Origin: Planctomycetota bacterium
Lineage (GTDB): Bacteria; Planctomycetota; Phycisphaerae; Sedimentisphaerales; Anaerobacaceae
DNA: 7,658 bases
Assembly (NCBI GenBank): GCA_022567055.1
Contig: JADFHU010000249.1
Span: 1 to 7,658 of the forward strand
Reading direction: 5' to 3'
In this document: positions 1 to 6,203 of the stretch, in pieces
Layout: every line of letters starts with the position of its first letter
Position numbering within the stretch: position 1 is the stretch's first letter
Position numbers and translations under genes: made by a program
Notes under the pieces: model-generated
The model's input: only the letters and a program-made list of their open reading frames with translations
What the model was told of the DNA's origin: nothing
Databases searched by the model: none

Positions 1-193
1 GCCACTTCTTTCCCGGAAACGGAAGAATGCCGTACCAGGTGAAATAAGTTAATCGCCGATCGAGATTCGCCGTCTCGAGTTGCCGGAGCTGCGACCGATT
101 CTTGTCGACCAACTCCGCCGAGGGTGCTTGGGGAACCGGAAGATTCTTGAGAGTAGCAATGGTTTTATCGACGCTATTTGGCTTGTCCATCAT
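1..193 (-). CDS. Partial unidentified protein downstream of the ECF sigma factor; possible anti-sigma factor (N-terminus only)
   Basis: This reading frame is open from an ATG at 193 to the left edge and gives 64 codons with no stop, so only the N-terminus is visible. Its start overlaps the sigma factor stop as ATGA (start 193-191, stop 192-190), which implies translational coupling. A second ATG follows at once at 190. The visible part is hydrophilic and includes the stretch TIATLKNLPVPQAPSAELV, a 'leucine-rich turn, then NLPVP' pattern. It becomes more hydrophobic at the end (YFTWYGILPFPG), perhaps nearing a membrane segment. There is no recognisable domain and no zinc-binding HxxxCxxC motif in the part seen. 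A gene co-translated after an ECF sigma factor is often its anti-sigma factor, and that is the working guess. An unrelated membrane or lipoprotein gene is equally possible. That this is a real gene is fairly sure; its function is not. Confidence 0.6.
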   Translation of the reverse strand, partial: MMDKPNSVDKTIATLKNLPVPQAPSAELVDKNRSQLRQLETANLDRRLTYFTWYGILPFPGKKW

Positions 194-711
194 CGAACCT
201 CGGTGAGATTTTCTAGGCTGGGGGTTAATATCTCTTCCAGGCGAATCCGTGCCCGGTGCACCAATACGCCGGCGGCATTGGCGGTAATTCCCATGGCTTG
301 GCCGATCTGCTTTTGGCTCATGTCCTGGAAGTGTTTCAGGCAAAATGCCTCGGATTGCGTCTCCGGTAGTCGGCCGAGAGCGATTCTCAGGGCTTCGAGC
401 ATCTCCTGCTGCTGGGCCATTTGTACAGGCGTCTGCCTATCGTGGGTGGCCGGGGGATACTCGCTCATCTGTTTGGCTCGATTTTCCCGGGTGCGTTGGC
501 GTAGTCGATCGATGGCACGGGTAGTAGCCAAGCGGACCATCAGAGCGGGTACGTTGCGAATCTTCTCTCTGCGCGACATCTTGACGGCCGCCAAGAAGGC
601 ATCTTGAAAACAATCCGCCGCATCCGCCTCATTGCCCAGTAATCGGTAGGCAATCTTCCAGACCACACGCCCATGCTCCTCAATAATGTCTTGCCAGCAG
701 ATCTGTTGCAA
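190..711 (-). CDS. RNA polymerase ECF-type sigma-70 family sigma factor
   Basis: This 173-residue protein has the length and two-domain layout of extracytoplasmic-function sigma factors, which direct RNA polymerase to a dedicated promoter set. Region 2 spans about residues 12-80: the core-binding helix contains YRLLGNEADAADCFQDAFL, and the -10-recognition helix contains VRLATTRAIDRLRQRTREN. Region 4 spans about 104-161, with GRLPETQSEAFCLKHFQ followed by the helix-turn-helix MSQKQIGQAMGITANAAGV and VHRARIRLEE. The start codon is TTG (711-709). It is chosen because a strong Shine-Dalgarno AGGAAGG (725-719) sits seven bases upstream, an in-frame stop lies just beyond it, and the next in-frame Met (residue 45) would remove most of region 2. 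The next gene overlaps its stop by four bases. It is divergent from the cytochrome gene across a 252-base spacer, but nothing shows that it controls that gene. Assignment to the family is secure; its stimulus and regulon are unknown. Confidence 0.93.
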   Translation of the reverse strand: MQQICWQDIIEEHGRVVWKIAYRLLGNEADAADCFQDAFLAAVKMSRREKIRNVPALMVRLATTRAIDRLRQRTRENRAKQMSEYPPATHDRQTPVQMAQQQEMLEALRIALGRLPETQSEAFCLKHFQDMSQKQIGQAMGITANAAGVLVHRARIRLEEILTPSLENLTEVR

Positions 712-718
712 CGCCCGG

Positions 719-725
719 CCTTCCT
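719..725 (-). promoter_or_regulatory. Ribosome binding site that fixes the TTG start of the sigma factor
   Basis: On the minus strand AGGAAGG lies seven bases before a TTG codon at 711-709. No ATG or GTG occurs in frame between the upstream in-frame stop and this TTG, so this site decides the start of the sigma factor. Confidence 0.75.
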
Positions 726-854
726 GAAACCCAACTCAGTAGACTGATGCTACCCTTTTCTGTATTCCACGTCGATCAAAGGGTGGTTTTTATTACGCGG
801 GATTCTGAAATTGGTGGCAAAAGTAAGGTCTTTTCACAGCTTGACGAATTGATG

Positions 855-882
855 TTGGCAAGGACTCACTCCAGCCTGTAAA
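855..882 (+). promoter_or_regulatory. Candidate sigma-70 promoter for the cytochrome/propeller operon
   Basis: A -35-like TTGGCA (855-860, 5 of 6 matches to TTGACA) is separated by 16 bases from a -10-like TGTAAA (877-882, 4 of 6 matches to TATAAT). Transcription would start near 889 and leave a leader of about 75 bases before the ATG at 964. The match is moderate and was found by eye in a spacer of 252 bases, so a chance hit is possible. No other part of 712-963 gave a better plus-strand candidate, and no RNA gene was seen in the spacer. Confidence 0.3.
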
Positions 883-963
883 GTCGGCGTCATGGTTCGA
901 TCTTTGCTTATCGAGAATGCATGGAGACTGTGTCGTTGCCGGTCATGAACTACCGATGGAAGG

Positions 964-3654
964 ATGATGACTGACTCTAAGTATTGGCCTGCTCTGATTA
1001 TTTCCGTGGTTTTTATCGCCACGCGATCCCACGGGGCTGTCACGCTGCCGGGACTTGAAGCCAGCCGGCTGGAGCAGAAGTTGAAGGGCCTGGTGCTGCT
1101 TGAGGAACTGAATTGCACGGCCTGCCATGAATCACGATCTTCATTCGCCGCCACCTCAAAAAGGGCACCGAGACTGTCGGGAGTCGGTTCGCGACTGAAT
1201 CCGTATTACCTGGAAAAATATATCCAGGCCCCGCATGACATCAATCCGGGCGGCACGATGCCTGATGTGATGGCTCATCTGGATGTTCAAGAGAAAAAAC
1301 AGGCAGCGGAAGCGATCACTCATTTTCTAGTGTCCTTAAATAAGGGGCCTGATTTTGGCTTAGAGTCGCCCGACACCGTCGCGGCGGAGCTGGGCGAGAC
1401 ACTTTTTCATTCGGTGGGTTGCGTCGCCTGTCATTCACCGAGAAATGAAAAAGGGGAAGAATTGCTTAAGGAAGCGTCCGTGCCATTGGGGGCGCTGGAA
1501 CAGAAATACAACGTGACCAGTCTGATCGATTTTATTCGCAGGCCTCACGACACCCGGCCTTCCGGTCGCATGCCCGACATGCGCTTGCAGAGACGCGACG
1601 TGGAGAGAATTGCTCACTATCTGCTCAGGGAAACGAAAGTTCCGGCCCGGCTCCGGTATACCCTCCTTCGCGGCCGCGTCTGGGAAGGACTCGATGCCGA
1701 GGTGGAAAAGGAACGCTCGGGTCATACCGAGGATTTCGATTTGATGAACTTCGATACTTTAAACAAGAATTCTGCGCTAGACTTCGAAGGTTTCTTGCGT
1801 ATTGGCAAAGAAGGGGTATACAGGTTTTTCCTGGAGATGAACGGGGGGACGTTGTGGATTGATGATAAAGAGGTTGTCAGTCTGGTACCAAGCAACCGGC
1901 GGGGTGTAAAGAAAGTGAGTGGCAACGCCCGACTGGAGGCCGGTTGGAACAAAATCAGGTTCACCTACATTCATGCCGGGAAGGAACCGCGATTGAGTTT
2001 CGAGATGGAAGGTGATTCCTTCAAGCGGCAGGCTATTCCTTCTTCTCTACTGTCGATCTCCAATACGCCCATCGAGCCTTATAGGCCTTATCCAGTGAGA
2101 GGCGTTTTGGTGGAAACCGGCGAACATTATTTCAGAAAATTGGGCTGCGGAAAATGCCATGATGACATCAAGATCGATTCCGGGGGCTCGATAGCTCTTT
2201 CGGAACTGAATGCCGCTAAGGGTTGTCTAAGCGGCCGGAAGGGACCCTGGCCAAATTACAATTTGAATGACGAGCAACACAAGCTACTCACTGCTGTCCT
2301 GCCAAGAATGGAAACCATGCAGTTGAGCGACGCCGAGACAGTCACCAAAACCCTCGTCACCTTCAACTGTATCGCCTGTCACGAACGAGTTGGACTGGGC
2401 GGCGTGATGCCGGAACGAGACCATTACTTTGTTGGCGCCAAACCGGAACTGGGTAATCAGGGGCGAATTCCGCCTCCGCTGACCCATATCGGAGCCAAAC
2501 TCAACAAGGCGTGGCTCGGGGAAGTCATGCTGAGAGGCGGCAGACAGCGGTTCTATCTGAACGCTAGCATGCCCCTGTTCGGCGAAATCAACGTGGGGCA
2601 CCTGGTGGACCTGTTTGAAAAGGTGGATGCGCTGGAGGAGGTCCCCATTCCCGAAGTGACCGATGTAAAGGCCTTCAGGAATGCCGGCCACGAAATGGTA
2701 GGAACGGACGGATTCAGTTGCATCGCCTGCCATGATTTCAACGGTCAGAAATCGGGCGGGGCCGGAGCGCTTGAGTTGATTCATACCACCCAGCGGATCA
2801 AGAAGAATTGGTTCCATCTCTATATGTTGCAACCTGCCCGCTTCCATCAGACGGTCATCATGCCCACCTACTGGCCCGACGGAACGTCGCTCCGCCCGGA
2901 TATCCTGGGTGGCGATACCGGGAAACAGATCGAAGCGCTGTGGGTTTATCTGAAAGATGGGAGCCGGGCCCGTAATCCCAAGGGCCTGTCGCGACAATCC
3001 AGAGAGCTTCGGGTCACCGAGGTGGCGGTGATGTGCCGGGGCCGGGGACCGGCGGGTTATCGGGGGATCGCGGTCGGCTATCCCGAGGGGGTGAGCCTGG
3101 CTTTCGATTCCGAGCAGATGAGTCTTCGTTTTCTCTGGAGAGGTGACTTCGCGAATATCAATCACGGCAGTTGGTCGGCCCGGGGGGGTGACCGGATCCC
3201 CTTTCCCGCGGGCATTCCCTTTCACCGTCTCGGATCCATGGAAGACAACTGGCCCTACAAGAGGAAAAGCGATTATCTTTTTCCCCACGACCACGGTTAT
3301 CAGTATCGGGGCTATTTCCTCGATGGGCACAAGCGGCCTACTTTCATGTACCGCTATGGCGACATCAACGTGGAGGATTTTTTCGAAGACGTTTTGGATG
3401 AATCGGGCAAAGTGTATTTCAAACGCACTTTTACCTTTGAGTCGGACCGGGCGCAGGAACAATTCTATTTCAGAGCGGGTTCAGGGAGTGTCATCGTCGA
3501 AAAACCAGACAACACTTATTTGATCGACGGACTCAACCTCCGAATTGTCAGTGCTCATCAGGGCATCATTCGGGAGGGTGAACCTGCTGAATTGCTCATT
3601 CCTTTATCCCTTCCCGAAGGGAAGGCAAATCTCATCATAGCATACCATTGGTAG
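964..3654 (+). CDS. Secreted pentaheme cytochrome c with PA14 domain, Planctomycetes/Verrucomicrobia type
   Basis: This 896-residue protein is predicted to carry electrons outside the cytoplasm. A weakly charged signal peptide (hydrophobic core about residues 9-20, likely cleavage after SHGA at 25) is followed by five CxxCH heme c motifs: CTACH at 51, CVACH at 153, CGKCH at 395, CIACH at 469 and CIACH at 586. Likely Met ligands lie in MPD or MP motifs at M99, M203, M536 and M633; none is obvious for the third heme. The first two cytochrome domains look like a tandem duplication. A PA14-like domain occupies about 230-364 (ALDFEGFLRI, GVYRFFLEMNGGTLWIDDKE, LEAGWNKIRF) and may bind carbohydrate. 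The C-terminal 210 residues form a further heme-free domain (GYRGIAVGYPEGV, RFLWRGDFANINHGSW) known from large planctomycetal cytochromes but of unknown role. The start is ATG 964, or ATG 967 with GGAAGG just upstream; an in-frame stop at 946 rules out anything longer. The gene lies 6 bases before the propeller gene, which suggests the two products work together. Confidence 0.9.
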   Translation: MMTDSKYWPALIISVVFIATRSHGAVTLPGLEASRLEQKLKGLVLLEELNCTACHESRSSFAATSKRAPRLSGVGSRLNPYYLEKYIQAPHDINPGGTMPDVMAHLDVQEKKQAAEAITHFLVSLNKGPDFGLESPDTVAAELGETLFHSVGCVACHSPRNEKGEELLKEASVPLGALEQKYNVTSLIDFIRRPHDTRPSGRMPDMRLQRRDVERIAHYLLRETKVPARLRYTLLRGRVWEGLDAEVEKERSGHTEDFDLMNFDTLNKNSALDFEGFLRIGKEGVYRFFLEMNGGTLWIDDKEVVSLVPSNRRGVKKVSGNARLEAGWNKIRFTYIHAGKEPRLSFEMEGDSFKRQAIPSSLLSISNTPIEPYRPYPVRGVLVETGEHYFRKLGCGKCHDDIKIDSGGSIALSELNAAKGCLSGRKGPWPNYNLNDEQHKLLTAVLPRMETMQLSDAETVTKTLVTFNCIACHERVGLGGVMPERDHYFVGAKPELGNQGRIPPPLTHIGAKLNKAWLGEVMLRGGRQRFYLNASMPLFGEINVGHLVDLFEKVDALEEVPIPEVTDVKAFRNAGHEMVGTDGFSCIACHDFNGQKSGGAGALELIHTTQRIKKNWFHLYMLQPARFHQTVIMPTYWPDGTSLRPDILGGDTGKQIEALWVYLKDGSRARNPKGLSRQSRELRVTEVAVMCRGRGPAGYRGIAVGYPEGVSLAFDSEQMSLRFLWRGDFANINHGSWSARGGDRIPFPAGIPFHRLGSMEDNWPYKRKSDYLFPHDHGYQYRGYFLDGHKRPTFMYRYGDINVEDFFEDVLDESGKVYFKRTFTFESDRAQEQFYFRAGSGSVIVEKPDNTYLIDGLNLRIVSAHQGIIREGEPAELLIPLSLPEGKANLIIAYHW

Positions 3655-3660
3655 ATCGAT

Positions 3661-5211
3661 ATGCGGAAAGTGATTTCCTTGACATGCCATGATTTGCGTA
3701 TAGGGGGTAGGCGCAAGCTCATTCCCTTTGAGGTCATGCTAGGGATGGTTCTGCTTCTAACAGCACCTTCCTTCGCCGCCGAGGACCTCGGAGCGATGTG
3801 GGACACGGCAGAGGAAGAAGCAAAGTATTACCAACTGATCGACATCCCGATCCCGCCCGAAGTGCCTCTCCGGATAGGGTGTTTCGACATCCACCCCGAT
3901 GGACGCCTGATCGCCGGAACAAGAAGAGGGGACGTCTACTTTATCGACGGTGCGTTCGACCAACCCCCACAGCCGTCGTTTCATCTGTTTGCCAGCGGGC
4001 AGGATCAAATCTTTGGCGTCGCATATGACAGAGGAGATATCGTCATCACTCAAGGAGGAGAAGTCACCCGGCTTTCCGACACCGACCATGATGGAGAGGC
4101 CGACCGCTTTGATACCCTGACGAACAATTGGGGCTACGCCGAAGGGCATGAATTCGCCTTTGGCTCAAAACCCGATGGAGAAGGCAATATCTGGGTCGCC
4201 CTGGGTCTAAGCAGCTCCTATTACTCCAGGAATGTATTTCGGGGGTGGGCGGTGAAAGTGACGCCGGAAGGGAAAATGATCCCGATCTGTAGCGGCTTGC
4301 GCAGTCCGGGTGGCGTAGGGCCGAATGCCGAAGGGGTGATGTTCTGTTTTGAAAGTCAGGGGCCCTGGAATGGGGCGTGTTCGCTTAAACACCTCAAGCC
4401 GGGCGGGTTTCTAGGCCACCCGGCCAGTTATAACTGGTACCCGTTTGTCGAAAACATGGATGCTCCGAGCGTCGAGCCTGATTCCCAGTCCCGGATTTTG
4501 ATCGAGAAAAGACGCGTGAAAGAGTTCGTTCCGCCCGCCATCCTTTTCCCCTACATCAAAATGGGGCGGTCGATCACCGGTTTCAAGGTCAACAAGACCC
4601 AAGGGAAATTCGGTCCGTTCGAAAACCAGATCTTTGTCGGAGATTACACCCTGAGCATCGTGATGCGGGCCACCACGGAGAAAATCAACGGTGTCTGGCA
4701 GGGCGCCTGCTATCCGTTTCGAGAGGGCTTTTCCACCGGGATCATGAACGTGGAGTTTTCGCCCCAAGGCCAGTTGATCACCGGCGGTTTCACCACCAAC
4801 CGTCAATGGCCGGTACGCGGCACGAAACCGTTCGCCCTGGAGCGCCTGGACTGGACCGGCCTTGTTCCTTTCGAATTGGAAGAAATAAATATCAGGAAAG
4901 ACGGCTTCTTACTGAACTTCACCAAGCCCGTGGACCCGAATGTGGCCGTTCGGCCGGACACCTATAACATCACCACCTATTGCCACATCTACGCCGGGTT
5001 TTACGGTAGTCCGGAAGTCGACCACACCACCCCCACGGTGACAAGCGCAAGCGTCTCCGCGGATGGTCTCCAGGTCCACCTCACGCTCGACAGGATCCAG
5101 GAGAGCCATATCCATGATTTCGACCTCGCGAAAATGAAGTCAAAAGAAAATGAAAACCTCCTGCACAAAAAAGCGTACTACACCGTGAACGAGATTCCTT
5201 TGCAGGATTGA
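3661..5211 (+). CDS. Secreted beta-propeller dehydrogenase-like protein (sugar/sorbosone dehydrogenase-like fold)
   Basis: This 516-residue protein has a long basic N-region (RIGGRRK), a hydrophobic core at about 27-38 and a probable cleavage after APSFAA (residue 40). Residues of about 60-400 look like the beta-propeller of the 'membrane-bound dehydrogenase domain' proteins of Planctomycetes and Verrucomicrobia: FDIHPDGRLIAGTRRGDVY, IFGVAYDRGDIVIT, GSKPDGEGNIWVALG, SGLRSPGGVGPNAEG and HLKPGGFLGHP. A calcium-loop-like DTDHDGEAD occurs at 140-148. Residues of about 410-516 form a separate beta-rich domain (LNFTKPVD, YAGFYGSPEVD, KKAYYTVNEIP) seen in the same protein families. There is no CxxCH motif, so any electrons it removes from a substrate must leave through a partner; the cytochrome encoded 6 bases upstream is the obvious one. 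Cofactor (PQQ or other) and substrate cannot be read from the sequence. The start at 3661 lacks a clear Shine-Dalgarno and may rely on coupling. A start at Met26 would leave a signal peptide with no basic residues, so it is less likely. Confidence 0.8.
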   Translation: MRKVISLTCHDLRIGGRRKLIPFEVMLGMVLLLTAPSFAAEDLGAMWDTAEEEAKYYQLIDIPIPPEVPLRIGCFDIHPDGRLIAGTRRGDVYFIDGAFDQPPQPSFHLFASGQDQIFGVAYDRGDIVITQGGEVTRLSDTDHDGEADRFDTLTNNWGYAEGHEFAFGSKPDGEGNIWVALGLSSSYYSRNVFRGWAVKVTPEGKMIPICSGLRSPGGVGPNAEGVMFCFESQGPWNGACSLKHLKPGGFLGHPASYNWYPFVENMDAPSVEPDSQSRILIEKRRVKEFVPPAILFPYIKMGRSITGFKVNKTQGKFGPFENQIFVGDYTLSIVMRATTEKINGVWQGACYPFREGFSTGIMNVEFSPQGQLITGGFTTNRQWPVRGTKPFALERLDWTGLVPFELEEINIRKDGFLLNFTKPVDPNVAVRPDTYNITTYCHIYAGFYGSPEVDHTTPTVTSASVSADGLQVHLTLDRIQESHIHDFDLAKMKSKENENLLHKKAYYTVNEIPLQD

Positions 5212-5235
5212 ATTGTTCTTTCTCATGGTTATAAT
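5208..5235 (+). promoter_or_regulatory. Candidate sigma-70 promoter for the DUF1080 gene
   Basis: TTGAAT (5208-5213) and a perfect TATAAT (5230-5235) are separated by 16 bases. The -35 overlaps the stop codon of the propeller gene. Transcription would begin near 5242 and give a leader of about 49 bases before ATG 5291. The spacing and the exact -10 make it the best promoter-like match in the window. It suggests the lipoprotein gene can be expressed apart from the two genes before it. Confidence 0.45.
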
Positions 5236-5290
5236 CGCCAACGTATATAGACTGAAAGCAGATTTCCTCTCACTCACTCAGGAGAACGCC

Positions 5291-6037
5291 ATGATTCGAG
5301 ATAAGACGCCGATTGTTGTCGCCCTGTTGGTCTTGTTTGCCCTTCTTGCCTGCGCTGCTGACCGTCTGCAGACCGCTCCTGACGAGCCGGCAGATATGAA
5401 AAGCCTGTTCAACGGCAAGGATCTGACGGGCTGGGATGGTGATCCCAGGTTGTGGTCGGTGCGGGACGGCGTCATTCATGGGGAAACCACGGCCGAGAAT
5501 GCCGCCAAGGGCAACACCTTTCTGATCTGTCAGGAGGGCGTGTTCAAGGATTTCGAATTGCGACTCTCGTTTCGCTGCAACGCCACAAACAATTCGGGCA
5601 TTCAGTATCGATCGAAACACATCACGGAGGGTAAAGTGCGGAATAAATGGGTCGTCCGTGGTTATCAGCATGAGATTCGTAACGAAGAGACGCTGCCGAG
5701 CGTATCCGGATTTATCTATAACGAAGGGGGCCGAGGCGGTCGCATCTGCCTGGTCGGCCAGAAGGTCGTGTGGGGCGCCGACGGCAAGAAGCAACTGGGT
5801 GATGCGCTGATTGATCAGGCGGGATTCAAACAGCTCTTCAAGCTGGACGGCTGGAACGATGTGGTGATTGTCGCCAAGGGCAATCACATTCAACACTATA
5901 TGAACAACCGGCTGATCTTGGACTTCACGGACAACGATCCGAATAGAGCCGTGCTGGAAGGCATACTGGCCGTGCAGTTGCACGCGGGCAAGCCGATGTG
6001 GACGGAATTCAAAGACATCCGTATTAAGACACACTAA
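5291..6037 (+). CDS. DUF1080 / 3-keto-disaccharide hydrolase family lipoprotein
   Basis: This 248-residue protein belongs to the DUF1080 family (Pfam 3keto-disac_hyd), a concanavalin-like beta-sandwich fold linked to cleavage of 3-keto-glycosides. Family hallmarks in order are LFNGKDLTGW (39-48), WSVRDGVIHGE (55-65), NSGIQYRS (101-108), GYQHEIRNEE (124-133), SGFIYNEGGRGG (139-150), LDGWNDVVIVAKGNHIQHYM (185-204) and the C-terminal HAGKPMWTEFKDIRIK (231-246). The domain fills almost the whole mature protein. The N-terminus is a lipoprotein signal with lipobox LLAC, so Cys21 would be lipidated and the enzyme tethered to a membrane facing the periplasm or outside. ATG 5291 is chosen because GGAG stands 7-10 bases upstream and it gives a compact signal peptide; the frame also extends to a TTG at 5213 that would bury the signal. 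It follows the propeller gene by 79 bases and has its own candidate promoter. The family call is firm; activity and substrate are inferred. Confidence 0.92.
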   Translation: MIRDKTPIVVALLVLFALLACAADRLQTAPDEPADMKSLFNGKDLTGWDGDPRLWSVRDGVIHGETTAENAAKGNTFLICQEGVFKDFELRLSFRCNATNNSGIQYRSKHITEGKVRNKWVVRGYQHEIRNEETLPSVSGFIYNEGGRGGRICLVGQKVVWGADGKKQLGDALIDQAGFKQLFKLDGWNDVVIVAKGNHIQHYMNNRLILDFTDNDPNRAVLEGILAVQLHAGKPMWTEFKDIRIKTH

Positions 6038-6046
6038 CAAAACCCT

Positions 6047-6062
6047 GCTGGCTTCGGCCGGC
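6047..6062 (+). repeat. Short hairpin with UUCG tetraloop
   Basis: GCTGGC (6047-6052) pairs with GCCGGC (6057-6062) around a TTCG loop. The stem has six pairs, one of them G-U, and the C(UUCG)G closing is the very stable tetraloop form. It begins ten bases after the DUF1080 stop codon. No T-run follows, so it is not a canonical terminator; it could protect the mRNA 3' end or be part of a repeat element. Confidence 0.5.
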
Positions 6063-6131
6063 TGCAGCGGCCTTCTGCGGCGTTGGCCTCCATCGACGAT
6101 GCTCACATCGCCTGCTTCGGCCGCCTTGCAG
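6049..6131. repeat. Imperfect direct repeat pair and palindrome cluster in the convergent spacer
   Basis: Two copies of a TGnCTTCGGCCGnC...TGCAG unit occur, near 6049-6067 and 6111-6131, about 64 bases apart. Between them CATCG (6091-6095), CGATG (6097-6101) and CATCG (6106-6110) alternate, so the middle unit can pair with either neighbour. This palindrome density resembles REP-like dispersed intergenic repeats, but with one window the dispersed nature cannot be tested. Confidence 0.4.
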
Positions 6132-6144
6132 ATGTCCGCTTCGC

Positions 6145-6174
6145 TCGGCCTCGGGCCGACACGACGGTTTTATT
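6145..6174 (+). terminator. Possible intrinsic terminator for the plus-strand genes
   Basis: TCGGCC (6145-6150) and GGCCGA (6154-6159) form a perfect six-pair stem with a three-base loop. The T-rich TTTTATT (6168-6174) comes eight bases later, further than in a standard Rho-independent terminator. It lies 108 bases after the DUF1080 stop. It is the only plus-strand stem in the spacer with T residues after it, but the fit is weak. Confidence 0.3.
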
Positions 6175-6203
6175 AGAGCGTCTAAGAAATTCGAGTAACT
6201 CGG

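Noticed and set aside
80..607. Plus-strand open frame (175 codons) opposite the sigma factor
   Set aside because: The minus-strand frame has intact sigma regions 2 and 4; the plus frame is Arg/Cys/Ser-rich and featureless.
739..768. ECF-like autoregulatory promoter (GGAAT and GTC elements) upstream of the sigma factor on the minus strand
   Set aside because: The spacer of about 19 bases is longer than usual for ECF promoters and the elements are very short, so a chance match is likely.
2284..3462. Long minus-strand open frame (392 codons) inside the cytochrome gene
   Set aside because: It lies wholly antisense to a frame with heme motifs and recognisable domains, has no recognisable domain of its own, and is Pro/His/Arg-rich as expected of a shadow frame.
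5213..5290. Longer N-terminus for the DUF1080 protein from a TTG at 5213 or ATG at 5225
   Set aside because: The extension would put 22 or more residues ahead of a complete lipoprotein signal, and the good ribosome site lies before ATG 5291.
6047..6062. UUCG hairpin as the terminator of the DUF1080 gene
   Set aside because: No T-run follows the stem; it is reported only as a hairpin.
5270..6106. Minus-strand open frame (278 codons) covering the DUF1080 gene
   Set aside because: The plus-strand frame carries clear DUF1080 motifs, a lipobox and a ribosome site; the antisense frame has none of these.
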